Assembly: GCF_023503965.1 (NCBI RefSeq)
Contig: NZ_CP097298.1
Location: forward strand, 1,257,001 to 1,321,000
Source of the DNA: Brevundimonas albigilva
Lineage (GTDB): Bacteria > Pseudomonadota > Alphaproteobacteria > Caulobacterales > Caulobacteraceae
Direction of reading: 5' to 3'
DNA: 64,000 nt
Shown in pieces: positions 51,512 to 60,401 of the stretch. A program made the translations under genes and the position numbers. Positions within the stretch are counted from its first letter, which is position 1. Every line of letters starts with the position of its first letter. Under the pieces are notes generated by a model, which saw only the letters and a program-made list of their open reading frames with translations, made no database searches and was not told the origin of the DNA.

Positions 51512-52672
51512 ATGACGACGCTTATCCACGATCTGCCCGGCGATTGGCGCGAGGGCGTCTTCCTCGGCCGGCTGGCGCTGCCTGAGGGACCGACGCCGGT
51601 CCTAGTCCGCAAGGGCCGGGTGCACGACATTTCGGCCTGGGCGCCCACCTCGGCCCAGGCGGCCGCCCGCCCCGACCTGGCCGACGCGCCGGGCCGGGAC
51701 TTGGGCGACCTGGAAACGCTGGCGCTGAGCCCCGCGTGGAACGACGCCGACGTCGCGCCGCGCCTGCTGTCCCCCGTCGATCTGCAATGCATCAAGGCCT
51801 CGGGCGTCACCTTCGCGATCTCGGCCGTCGAGCGCGTCATCGAGGAGCGCGCGCGCGGCGACGCCGACAAGGCGCTGGCCATCCGCGAGGCGCTGGCGGA
51901 TCGCGTCGGCGCGGACCTTTCGGCCGTGAAGCCCGGCTCGGACCAGGCTTACGCCCTGAAGGACGCCCTGATCGCCGACGGCCTGTGGTCGCAATACCTG
52001 GAAGTCGCCATCGGCAAGGACGCCGAGATCTTCACCAAGGCGCCGGTCCTGGCCTCGGTCGGCTGGGGCGAACTGGTCGGCGTGCGTCCAGACAGCGCCT
52101 GGAACAACCCCGAGCCCGAGGTCGCCATTCTGTGCGATCCGGCGGGACGTCCCGTCGGCGCGGCGCTGGGCAACGACGTCAACCTGCGCGACATCGAGGG
52201 CCGGTCCGCCCTGCTGCTGGGCAAGGCCAAGGACAATAACGCCTCGGCCGCCCTGGGCCCGTTCGTGCGCCTGTTCGACGACGGCTTCGGCATGGACGAC
52301 GTGCGCGACGCGACGGTGTCGCTGGAGGTGCGCGGCGACGACGGCTTCGTGCTGGAGGGTTCGTCCTCGATGCGGCTGATCAGCCGCGACCCGCTGGACC
52401 TGATCGGCCAGACGTTGAACGAGAACCATCAGTATCCGGACGGCTTCATCCTTTACCTCGGCACCATGTTCGCCCCGATCAAGGATCGCGACGCGCCGGG
52501 CCAGGGCTTCACCCACAAGCCGGGCGACGTGGTGACCGTGTCATCCGAACGCCTGGGAACGCTGCGCAACCGCGTGACCACCACCGACCGGGCCCCGCCG
52601 TGGACCGTGGGCGTGGTCGAACTGATGTACAATCTGGCCGGTCGCGGCCTTCTGCAGGAGCGATCGATTTGA
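51512..52672 (+). CDS. xylX: 2-keto-3-deoxy-D-xylonate dehydratase
   Basis: Fumarylacetoacetate hydrolase-family enzyme, 386 residues, converting 2-keto-3-deoxyxylonate to alpha-ketoglutarate semialdehyde. Family marks: LLSPVDLQCIKASGVTFAIS, metal-ligand region VIEERARGD, PVLASVGWGELVGVRPDSAW, EPEVAILCDPAGR, ALGNDVNLRDIEGRSALLLG and AKDNNASAALGPF. ATG 51512 (MTTLIHDLPGDWREG) is chosen because it follows GGGGGAA and the operator at 51459. Its stop overlaps the TTG of xylB. Confidence 0.93.
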   Translation: MTTLIHDLPGDWREGVFLGRLALPEGPTPVLVRKGRVHDISAWAPTSAQAAARPDLADAPGRDLGDLETLALSPAWNDADVAPRLLSPVDLQCIKASGVTFAISAVERVIEERARGDADKALAIREALADRVGADLSAVKPGSDQAYALKDALIADGLWSQYLEVAIGKDAEIFTKAPVLASVGWGELVGVRPDSAWNNPEPEVAILCDPAGRPVGAALGNDVNLRDIEGRSALLLGKAKDNNASAALGPFVRLFDDGFGMDDVRDATVSLEVRGDDGFVLEGSSSMRLISRDPLDLIGQTLNENHQYPDGFILYLGTMFAPIKDRDAPGQGFTHKPGDVVTVSSERLGTLRNRVTTTDRAPPWTVGVVELMYNLAGRGLLQERSI

Positions 52673-53427
52673 GCGCCGCCGTCTATCCGTCCCTGAAGGG
52701 CAAGCTGGTCGTCGTCACCGGAGGCGGATCGGGCATCGGCGCCGGCTTCACCGAGGCATTCGCCCGGCAGGGCGCGCAGGTGGTCTTCCTGGACGTCGCG
52801 GTCGAGGACTCGGAGGCCCTGGCCGCATCGCTGTCCGGCCTGTCGCCGGCGCCGGCGTTCAAGCGATGCGACCTGATCGACATCGCCGCCCTGCAGGCCT
52901 GTTTCGCCGAGATCGCGAGCCAGTACGGCGACGTCGACGTCCTGATCAACAACGCCGCCAACGACGACCGCCACAGCCTGACGGAGGTCACGCCCGCCTA
53001 TTGGGACGACCGCGTCGCGGTGAACCTGCGTCATCTCTATTTCGCCGCCCAAGCCGTGGCGCCGAGGATGCGCGAGCGCGGCGCGGGCGTGATCATCAAC
53101 CTGGGCTCCATCAGCTGGCACCTGGGGCTGCCGGACCTGTCGCTGTACGAGACGGCCAAGGCCGGGATCGAGGGCATGACCCGGGCCCTGGCGCGCGAAC
53201 TGGGCGTCGACGGCGTGCGCGTCGTCTGCATCGTGCCGGGCAACGTCCAGACCCCGCGCCAGATGAAGTGGTACACGCCCGAGGGCGAGGCCGAGATCGT
53301 CGCCGCCCAATGCCTGAAGGGACGGCTGCAGCCCGCCGACGTCGCGGCGCTGGGCCTGTTCCTGGCCTCGGACGACGCACGTTTGATTACAGGCCACGAG
53401 TATTTCGTGGACGCCGGCTGGCGATAG
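52669..53427 (+). CDS. xylB: D-xylose 1-dehydrogenase (SDR)
   Basis: Oxidises D-xylose to xylonolactone with NAD+, the first Weimberg step. 252 residues, closely like Caulobacter XylB from the start (YPSLKGK) to the end (TGHEYFVDAGWR). Cofactor loop VTGGGSGIGAGFTEAFARQG; Ser in NLGSISWHLG; catalytic Tyr-x-x-x-Lys in LYETAKAGIEGMTRAL. TTG 52669 overlaps the xylX stop (TTGA). The cofactor region has Asp (FLDVA), consistent with NAD+. Confidence 0.95.
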   Translation: MSAAVYPSLKGKLVVVTGGGSGIGAGFTEAFARQGAQVVFLDVAVEDSEALAASLSGLSPAPAFKRCDLIDIAALQACFAEIASQYGDVDVLINNAANDDRHSLTEVTPAYWDDRVAVNLRHLYFAAQAVAPRMRERGAGVIINLGSISWHLGLPDLSLYETAKAGIEGMTRALARELGVDGVRVVCIVPGNVQTPRQMKWYTPEGEAEIVAAQCLKGRLQPADVAALGLFLASDDARLITGHEYFVDAGWR

Positions 53428-53479
53428 GGTTTCCTAGGATTTTCACGCCCGCGTCAGACGGGCTTCGGGAGGGTATTCA

Positions 53480-54912
53480 ATGGCAGGACCGACGGGGGCT
53501 CGGGCCCCGACATCGCGGGGAGCGACCGCGTCAACATGGCCTTCATCGCCCTGATCGTGGCGGTGGCCACCATCGGCGGCTTCATGTTCGGTTATGACTC
53601 GGGCGTCATCAACGGCACCCAGGACGGGCTGGAGGCGGCCTTCAACCTGTCGGCGCTGGGCACCGGCTTCAACGTCGGCGCCATCCTGCTGGGCTGCGCC
53701 TTCGGGGCCTTCGCCGCCGGCCGTCTGGCGGACGCCATCGGCCGCCGCACGGTGATGCAGATCGCCGCCGTCCTGTTCATCATCTCGGCCGTCTGGGCCG
53801 GGGCGGCGGACACCTCGGCCCACTTCATCATCGCCCGCTTCATCGGCGGCCTGGGCGTCGGCGCGGCCTCGGTGCTGTCGCCGGCCTACATCTCCGAAGT
53901 GACCCCGGCCTCGATCCGCGGCCGGCTGTCGTCGGTGCAGCAGATCATGATCATCACCGGCCTGACCGGCGCCTTCCTGGCCAACTACATCCTGGCGGCG
54001 ACGGCGGGCGGATCGACCGCCGAGTTCTGGATGGGCTATCCGGCCTGGCGCTGGATGTTCTGGCTGCAGGTCATCCCGGCCGCCATCTACCTGCTGGCCC
54101 TGCTGGTGATCCCGGAAAGCCCGCGGTACCTGGTCGTCAAGAAGAAGGACGCCCAGGCCGAGGCCGTGCTGACCAAGCTGTTCGGCGCCGGCGCCGGCGG
54201 GCGCAAGGTGCAGGAAATCCGCGCCTCCCTGGCCGCCGACCACAAGCCCAAGTTCTCCGACCTGCTGGATCCCGTGACCAAGAAGGTCCGCCCCATCGTC
54301 TGGGCCGGCCTGATCCTGGCCGTCTTCCAGCAGCTGGTCGGCATCAACATCGTCTTCTACTACGGCGCGGTGCTGTGGCAGTCGGTGGGCTTCTCCGAGA
54401 ACGACGCGCTGCAGATCAACATCCTGTCCGGCGTCCTGTCGATCGCCGCCTGCCTGGCCGCCATCGGCCTGATCGACAGGATCGGGCGCAAGCCGCTGCT
54501 GCTGATCGGTTCGGCCGGCATGTTCGTGACCCTGTCGGTCATGGCCTGGTGCTTCTCGCGCGCCGCCCTGGTCGACGGGTCGCTGCACCTGGACGACACC
54601 ACCGGCCTGATCGCCCTGATCGCGGCCAACGCCTATGTCGTCTTCTTCAACTTCAGCTGGGGCCCGGTCATGTGGGTCATGCTGGGCGAGATGTTCCCCA
54701 ACCAGATGCGCGGTTCGGCCCTGGCCGTCGCCGGCTTCGCCCAGTGGATCGCCAACTTCGGCATCTCGGTCAGCTTCCCGGCCATGGCCGCCGGCCTGGG
54801 CCTGGTGGTGACCTACGGCTTCTACGCCGTCAGCGCCCTGATCTCCTTCTTCCTGGTCCAGGCCTGGCTGAAGGAAACCCGCGGCCGGGAACTGGAAGAC
54901 ATGACCGGCTGA
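53480..54912 (+). CDS. MFS sugar porter, probable xylose transporter
   Basis: A ~478-residue, 12-helix sugar/proton symporter. Marks: GFMFGYDSGVINGTQDGLEA, ADAIGRRTVMQ, PAYISEVTPASIRGRLSSVQ, FQQLVGINIVFYYGAVLW, DRIGRKPLLLIGS and WGPVMWVMLGEMFPNQMRGS. ATG 53480 with GGGAGGG upstream gives MAGPTG; one G missing from the run 53494-53498 separates it from SGPDIAGSDRVNMAFIAL. As read, the first usable start would be 53536. Its place between xylB and xylA indicates xylose uptake. Confidence 0.92.
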
Positions 54913-54921
54913 CCTATCTAA

Positions 54922-54934
54922 TAGTCTGAGTTAT
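54922..54934 (+). promoter_or_regulatory. GTCTGAGT element before xylA
   Basis: TAGTCTGAGTTAT, just after the porter stop and 54 bp before xylA. Third copy of the element; it precedes a hairpin at 54940. Confidence 0.5.
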
Positions 54935-54939
54935 CCCTC

Positions 54940-54966
54940 ACGGGCGGCGCTCCCCGCCGCCCGTTT
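54940..54966 (+). terminator. Terminator/attenuator-like hairpin between porter and xylA
   Basis: A 9-bp perfect stem ACGGGCGGC / GCCGCCCGT (54940-54948, 54956-54964) with a 7-base loop, followed by TTT. It lies 21 bp before the xylA start, so it is either a weak terminator of the upstream operon or part of the xylA leader. Confidence 0.6.
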
Positions 54967-54987
54967 CCACACCGAAAGGACGCCCCC

Positions 54988-56430
54988 ATGACCGACACGC
55001 TTGAACTCTCCCACTGGATCGGCGGCGAGAAGGTCGCGGGCGACCGTCCGGGCGAAAGCCACAACCCCTCCGACACGCGCGACATCGTGGCCCGCACGCC
55101 CAAGGGCGGCGCCGCCGAGGTCGACCAGGCCGTCGTCGCCGCGACCGACGCCTTCGAGGCCTGGTCCGAAGCCTCGCCCGAGGTCCGCTTCGACGTGCTG
55201 GACAAGGCTGGCAGCCTGATCATGGAGCGGCGCGAGCAGATCGGCCGCCTGCTGTCGCGCGAGGAGGGCAAGACCGTCCCCGAAGGCATCGGCGAGACCG
55301 TGCGCGCCGCCCGCATCCTGAAGTATTTCGCCGGCGAGGCCCTGCGCGCCCACGGCCAGAACCTGGCCTCCACCCGCCCGGGCGTCGAGGTCCAGACCTA
55401 TCGCCAGGCCGTCGGCGTGTTCGGCCTGATCACGCCGTGGAACTTCCCCATCGCCATTCCGGCCTGGAAGATCGCCCCGGCCATCGCCTTCGGCAACACC
55501 GTGGTCATCAAGCCCGCCGGCCCGACCCCGGCGACCGCCGAGGCCCTGATCGCCGTGTTGCACGAGGCGGGCCTGCCCAAGGGGGTGGTCAACATGATCA
55601 TCGGCGACGGCGACGTCGGCCGCGCCATCGTCGCCCACGAGGGCGTCACCGGCATTTCGTTCACCGGCTCGCAGGGCGTGGGCGCCGGCGTGGCCGAGGG
55701 CGCGGTCAAGCGCCAGGCCCGGGTGCAGCTGGAGATGGGCGGCAAGAACCCGCTGATCGTGCTGGACGACGCCGACCTGGACCGCGCGGTCAACATCGCC
55801 CTGGACGGCAGCTTCTTCGCCACCGGCCAGCGTTGCACCGCCTCCAGCCGCCTGATCGTGCAGGACGGCATCCACGACAGGTTCGTCGCCGCCCTGGCCG
55901 AGAAGGTCGCGGCGCTTCGCGTCGGCGACGCCCTGGATCCCGACACCCAGATGGGCCCCGCCGTGACCGAGGCCCAGCGGGACACCTCCTACAAGTACAT
56001 CGACATCGCCCGGGAGTCGGGCGGCCGCATCGTCACCGGCGGCGACCGGCTGACGCTGGACAAGCCCGGCTGGTACGTCCAGCCGACCCTGATCGCCGAC
56101 ACGGCGCCGGACATGCGGATCAACACCGAGGAGGTGTTCGGCCCGGTCGCCTCGACCATCCGGGTTAAGTCCTACGAGGAGGCGCTGTCGGTCGCCAACG
56201 GGGTCGAATTCGGCCTGTCGGCCGGCATCGTCACCTCTTCGCTGAAGCATGCGCGCGACTTCCAGCGCCGCGCCAAGGCCGGCATGACCATGGTCAACCT
56301 GCCCACGGCCGGCGTCGACTACCACGTGCCGTTCGGCGGCTCGAAGAAGTCGTCCTATGGCGCGCGCGAGCAGGGCTTCGCGGCGGTCGAGTTCTACACC
56401 CAGATCAAGACCAGCTATTCGGCGGGGTGA
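54988..56430 (+). CDS. xylA: Alpha-ketoglutarate semialdehyde dehydrogenase
   Basis: A 480-residue NAD(P)+ aldehyde dehydrogenase, last Weimberg step, giving alpha-ketoglutarate. Marks: GLITPWNFPIAIPAWKIAPA, FTGSQGVG, general base Glu in QLEMGGKNPLIVL and nucleophile Cys in FFATGQRCTASSRLIV; EEVFGPV follows. Named by analogy with Caulobacter xylA in the xylXABCD set (not xylose isomerase). The ATG is preceded by GAAAGGA. XylC starts just after its stop. Confidence 0.92.
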   Translation: MTDTLELSHWIGGEKVAGDRPGESHNPSDTRDIVARTPKGGAAEVDQAVVAATDAFEAWSEASPEVRFDVLDKAGSLIMERREQIGRLLSREEGKTVPEGIGETVRAARILKYFAGEALRAHGQNLASTRPGVEVQTYRQAVGVFGLITPWNFPIAIPAWKIAPAIAFGNTVVIKPAGPTPATAEALIAVLHEAGLPKGVVNMIIGDGDVGRAIVAHEGVTGISFTGSQGVGAGVAEGAVKRQARVQLEMGGKNPLIVLDDADLDRAVNIALDGSFFATGQRCTASSRLIVQDGIHDRFVAALAEKVAALRVGDALDPDTQMGPAVTEAQRDTSYKYIDIARESGGRIVTGGDRLTLDKPGWYVQPTLIADTAPDMRINTEEVFGPVASTIRVKSYEEALSVANGVEFGLSAGIVTSSLKHARDFQRRAKAGMTMVNLPTAGVDYHVPFGGSKKSSYGAREQGFAAVEFYTQIKTSYSAG

Positions 56431-56432
56431 GC

Positions 56433-57287
56433 ATGAGCGAGGCCGAACTGGTCTGGGACGTCCAGGCCGAGCTGGGCGAAGGTCCGGTCTGGGACGCCGC
56501 CCGCAAGGCGGTGTGGTTTGTCGACATCAAGGGTCGGCGGCTGCATCGCTACACCCCCGCGACCGGCGACAAGGCGTCGTGGGACGCGCCGGACCAGATC
56601 GGCTTCGCCCTGCCCGCCGAGGACGGCGCCCTGGTCTGCGGCGTGCGCGGCGGCCTGCATCGGTTCGATCCGGACAGCGGCGTCTTCGCCCTGATCCTGC
56701 CGGTCGAGACCGACCGTCCGCAGAACCGGCTGAACGACGGCTTCGTCGCCCCCGACGGCTCCCTGTGGTTCGGCTCGATGGACGACAGCGAAGAGGTCAG
56801 GACCGGCGCCCTGTATCGCTGGGCCGACGGCGAACTGACGCGGCACGACGACGGCTATGGCGTCACCAACGGCCCGTGCCTCAGCCCGGACGGCAAGACC
56901 CTGTATCACCACGATACGCTGGAGAAGACGGTCCTGGCCTTCGATCACGACGACGGCGTCCTGTCCAACCGGCGCGTCTTCGCCGTGACCGAGGACGGTT
57001 TCGCCGACGGCCCCAGCATGGACGCCGAGGGCGTGCTGCACGTCGGCCTGTTCAACGGCTGGGGCGTGGCGCGCTTCTCGCCGGAGGGCGAGCGCATCGG
57101 CGCCATCCGCCTGCCCGTCCAGACGGTGACCAAGGCGGCCTTCGGCGGCGACGATCTTCGCGACCTCTATTGCACCACCGCCTGGCTGGGGAACGCCGAC
57201 AAGCGGGGCGATCAGCCGACGTTGGGGGGCCTTTATCGCGTGCGGGTCGAGACGCCCGGACTGCCCCAGAACCTGATCCGACTGTGA
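56433..57287 (+). CDS. xylC: Xylonolactonase, SMP-30/gluconolactonase family
   Basis: A 284-residue six-bladed propeller enzyme that hydrolyses D-xylonolactone to xylonate. Marks: AELGEGPVWDAARKAVWFVD with the metal-ligand Glu, NRLNDGFVAPDGSLWFGSMD (Asn and Asp ligands), GVTNGPCLSPDGKTLYHHDT and PSMDAEGVLHVGLFNGWGVA. ATG 56433 is chosen with GGGG before it; GTG 56427 overlaps the xylA stop and is an alternative. Its own stop overlaps the epimerase GTG. Confidence 0.92.
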   Translation: MSEAELVWDVQAELGEGPVWDAARKAVWFVDIKGRRLHRYTPATGDKASWDAPDQIGFALPAEDGALVCGVRGGLHRFDPDSGVFALILPVETDRPQNRLNDGFVAPDGSLWFGSMDDSEEVRTGALYRWADGELTRHDDGYGVTNGPCLSPDGKTLYHHDTLEKTVLAFDHDDGVLSNRRVFAVTEDGFADGPSMDAEGVLHVGLFNGWGVARFSPEGERIGAIRLPVQTVTKAAFGGDDLRDLYCTTAWLGNADKRGDQPTLGGLYRVRVETPGLPQNLIRL

Positions 57288-58193
57288 TCCGGCTGGAAGC
57301 GGGCGACTGGCGCGCCGAACTGGAGCTGCGGCTGGGCGGCGCGGTCCTGGACCTGACATACCGCGGCCGCCCGATCCTGCGTCCGACGCCCCAGGGGGCG
57401 GACGACCCGCTTCAGACCGCCTGCTTCCCCCTGGTTCCCTATGCGAACCGCATCGACCACGGCCGCTTCCGCTTCGAAGGCCAGGCCCACGATGTCGGCG
57501 CCACGCCGGGGTTCGAGCCGCACGCCCTGCACGGCGTCGGCTGGCGGACGGCCTGGACGGCGACGCAGGTCGATGCGCGCGCCGCCGTCCTGACGCTGCG
57601 CCACGCCGCCGGCGCCGACTGGCCCTGGGCGTTCGAGGCCGAGCAGAGGCTGGTCCTGTCGGACGAGGGCCTGTCGATCGCGCTGTCGCTGACCAACCGC
57701 GACGATCGTCCCGCCCCGGCGGGCGTGGGCCTGCATCCCTATTTTCATCGGCCGTTCGACGCGCGGCTTACGCTGGCCGCCCCGCGCGTCTGGCTGAGCG
57801 CCGACCTGATCCCGCAAGAGCTGGCCCCCGCCGACGCCCTGTTCGACTGGAGCCGGGGCCCAGGGTCGCCGACGCCCCCTTCGTCGACAACGCCTATGAC
57901 GGCTGGACCGGAGAGGCGCGGCTGGCGTCCTCGGACGGCGTCGCGGTGATCGACGCGCCGGGCGTCGACCGCGTCCATGTCTATGCTCCCAAGGGCGCCG
58001 ACTTCGTCTGCATCGAACCCGTCACCCATCGCCCCGACGCGCTGAACGCCCCGGGGGAGAAGCGTCCGGGCTCGTCGTCCTGCAGCCGGGTCACAGCGTT
58101 TCCCTTTCGATGAGGATCGGCGTCGCGCCTGAGCCCATGCCTGAGGCCCATGACTGGCGCCGCCGCCCTTCCCCGTCGGCCGCAGGGCCTTAG
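57284..58193 (+). CDS. Aldose 1-epimerase (frameshifted twice)
   Basis: A mutarotase of ~303 residues that would interconvert xylose anomers for XylB. Marks: CFPLVPYANRIDHGRF (conserved PY.NRI), HALHGVGWRTAWTA (catalytic His region), GVGLHPYFHRPF (second His) and, after a break at ~57865, VADAPFVDNAYDGWTGEARL and FVCIEPVTHRPDALNAPGE with the conserved Glu. A second missing base near 58062 restores SGLVVLQPGHSVSLSMRIGV, the usual ending. GTG 57284 overlaps the xylC stop. Confidence 0.88.
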
Positions 58194-58235
58194 GCAGGAG
58201 GTTCGCGGCGCCGGTTGCGCCATTGGAGGATCAGC

Positions 58236-59324
58236 GTGCAACGCAAGTCGACCAGGCGGAAGGGCGGCGGCCGGACGATCGACGACGTGGCGCGTCACGC
58301 CGGCGTCTCGCCCATGACCGTCTCGCGCGTCATCAACGGCGAACGCAACGTCCGCGACCACCCGCCTGCGCGTCACCGAGGCGATCCGGGAACTGGGCTA
58401 CGCGCCCAACCAGGCCGCGCGCAGCCTGGCCAGCGCCCAGACGCTGAAGATCGGCCTGCTCTACAGCAACCCCTCGGCCGCCTATCTGAGCGAATTCCTG
58501 CTGGGCGGGCTGGACCAGTGCAGCCGCGCCGGCGCCCAGCTGGTGGTCGAGAAGTGCGAACCCGAGGCCGGCGAGACCGTCGCCATCGAACGAATGCTGA
58601 CCGCCGGCGTCGACGGCGTGCTGCTGCCGCCGCCGCTGTGCGACTCGGCCTTGGTCGTGGACCGGCTGGAGGCGGCCGGCCTGCCCGCCGTCGCCGTGGC
58701 CTCGGGCGAACCCATGCCCAGCGTCTCGGCCATCCGGATCGACGACGAGGCGGCGGCCGAGGCCATGACGCGGCATCTGATCGGCCTGGGGCACCGTCGC
58801 ATCGCCTTCGTGCGCGGCCACCCGAACCAGACTGCCAGCGGGCTGCGCTTCAAGGTTACGCCCAGGCGCTGAAGGCCCACGGGATCGAGGTGGACGACCG
58901 GCTGGTGGCCCAGGGCTATTTCACCTACCACTCGGGACTGGACGCCGCCGACCAGCTGCTGACCCTGCGCCGCCGCCCGACCGCCCTCTTCGCCAGCAAC
59001 GACGACATGGCGGCCGCCGCCATCGCCGTCGCTCACCGCCAGGGCCTGGACGTGCCGCGCGACCTGACCATCGTCGGCTTCGACGACACCGCCCTGGCCA
59101 GCACCGTCTGGCCGCCCCTGACCACCATCCGCCAGCCGGTCGCCGAAATGTCGCGCGAGGCCGTCAGCGTGCTGGTCGACGCGATCCGCCGCAAGGCCGA
59201 CGGCCAGCCCGCCTTGGCGGCGCGCGAGCTGATGGGCTTCGCCCTGATCCGTCGCCAGTCGGACGGCCATCCGCCGGCCGAGCCGGGGGCGCCGCCGGCC
59301 AGGGGCCGCAAGGCGGCGTCGTGA
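58236..59324 (+). CDS. LacI-family regulator, XylR type (frameshifted twice)
   Basis: About 363 residues. The N-terminal HTH is TIDDVARHAGVSPMTVSRVI with the hinge NGERNVRD...VTEAIRELGYAPNQAARSLA, then a periplasmic-binding-type sensor domain (LKIGLLYSNPSAAYLSEFLL, LIGLGHRRIAFVRGHPNQ, LFASNDDMAAAAIAVAHRQG, FDDTALASTVWPPLTTIRQP). Single bases are missing near 58359 and 58853. GTG 58236 has GGAGG at good spacing. It is the natural binder of the four TGNTAGCGCTANCA palindromes in this locus, probably released by xylose. Confidence 0.9.
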   Translation: MQRKSTRRKGGGRTIDDVARHAGVSPMTVSRVINGERNVRDHPPARHRGDPGTGLRAQPGRAQPGQRPDAEDRPALQQPLGRLSERIPAGRAGPVQPRRRPAGGREVRTRGRRDRRHRTNADRRRRRRAAAAAAVRLGLGRGPAGGGRPARRRRGLGRTHAQRLGHPDRRRGGGRGHDAASDRPGAPSHRLRARPPEPDCQRAALQGYAQALKAHGIEVDDRLVAQGYFTYHSGLDAADQLLTLRRRPTALFASNDDMAAAAIAVAHRQGLDVPRDLTIVGFDDTALASTVWPPLTTIRQPVAEMSREAVSVLVDAIRRKADGQPALAARELMGFALIRRQSDGHPPAEPGAPPARGRKAAS

Positions 59325-60334
59325 CGCCTGGCTTCCCCACGCCCGAGACGGCCTGCCCCGTCCTGACGCGGGTGGGTCGCGCGCAGTTCTTCGACGAGAT
59401 CGTCCCGGCCGGACGGCCGGTGGTGATGCGCGGACTGGTCGGCGACTGGCCCGCTGTCCGCGCCGCCCGCCAGTCGCCCCAGGCGCTGGTCGACCACCTC
59501 GGCGCCTTCGATCAGGGCCGGCCCGTGCGGGTGATCGTCACCGACCCGTCCGAGGACGGACGCTTCTTCTATGACGACGCCCTGACTCGGCTGAACTTCC
59601 GCAAGCACGAGGGGACGGTGTCGCAGGTGCTGGCCCGGTTGTTGGCGCCGTCCGACGGATCCGCCTTCGCCGCCCAGGCCGTGACGGCGCCCGACATCCT
59701 GCCCGGGTTCAGCGCGGCCAACCCCTCGCCCCTGGTCGACGACGACGTGCCCGCCCGGCTGTGGATCAGCACCCAGGCCGTGGTCCAGACCCACTACGAC
59801 CTCTACGACAACATCGCCTGCGCGGTCTCGGGGCGGCGACGGTTCATCCTGTTTCCGCCCGAGCAGGCGCCGAACCTGTACCTCGGCCCGCTGGAGCATA
59901 CGCCGGCCGGGGCGCCGGTCAGCATGGTGCGGCTGGACGCCCCCGACCTGGAGCGGTTCCCGCGCTTTCCGACGGCCTGGGCGGCGGCCCAGGTCGCGGA
60001 CCTGGCGCCCGGCGACGCCCTGTTCATCCCCTTCATGTGGTGGCACCACGTCCAGTCGCTGGACCGGGTCAGCGTGCTGGCGAACTTCTGGTGGAACGCC
60101 ACGCCGGATCGCGGCGCGATGGCGGCCGTGATCCACGCCATCGCCGCCGTCCGCGACCTGCCCGCGCGCCAGCGCCGGGCCTGGGCCGGCCTGTTCGAGG
60201 CCCTGGTGTTCGACGCCGAGACCCCGCCCGGCCGCCATCTGCCGCCCGAACGCCGCGGCGTCCAGGGCCCGCTCGACGCCGCGGCGCAACAGCGGCTGCG
60301 CGACATGCTGATCCGAACCCTGTCCCAGGCCTGA
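59321..60334 (+). CDS. Cupin-like (JmjC/cupin_8) protein
   Basis: A 337-residue protein of the cupin_8 superfamily. The Fe(II) facial triad is visible: HYD (VVQTHYDLYDN) and the distal His in FMWWHHVQSLDR; FILFPPEQAPNLYLGP is the typical connecting strand. GTG 59321 overlaps the lacI stop (GTGA), so it is the last gene of the xyl operon. Such proteins recur beside TonB receptors and tryptophan-halogenase-like genes in Caulobacterales and Xanthomonadales carbohydrate loci; a 2-oxoglutarate-dependent hydroxylase role is inferred but no substrate is known. Confidence 0.85.
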   Translation: MTPGFPTPETACPVLTRVGRAQFFDEIVPAGRPVVMRGLVGDWPAVRAARQSPQALVDHLGAFDQGRPVRVIVTDPSEDGRFFYDDALTRLNFRKHEGTVSQVLARLLAPSDGSAFAAQAVTAPDILPGFSAANPSPLVDDDVPARLWISTQAVVQTHYDLYDNIACAVSGRRRFILFPPEQAPNLYLGPLEHTPAGAPVSMVRLDAPDLERFPRFPTAWAAAQVADLAPGDALFIPFMWWHHVQSLDRVSVLANFWWNATPDRGAMAAVIHAIAAVRDLPARQRRAWAGLFEALVFDAETPPGRHLPPERRGVQGPLDAAAQQRLRDMLIRTLSQA

Positions 60335-60336
60335 GC

Positions 60337-60378
60337 GCAAAAAGAAGGGGACGCGCCGCGCGCAAGCGACACGTCCCC
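60337..60378 (-). terminator. Rho-independent terminator of the TonB receptor gene
   Basis: A 7-bp stem GGGGACG / CGTCCCC (60347-60353, 60372-60378) with a long GC loop. On the minus strand it is followed by TTCTTTTT, 24 bases past the receptor stop. Confidence 0.7.
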
Positions 60379-60401
60379 GGGGAGGCGGAGAACCGGCCGG
60401 C

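Noticed and set aside
54940..54966. Riboswitch ahead of xylA
   Set aside because: Only a simple hairpin is visible; no conserved aptamer-like structure could be recognised.
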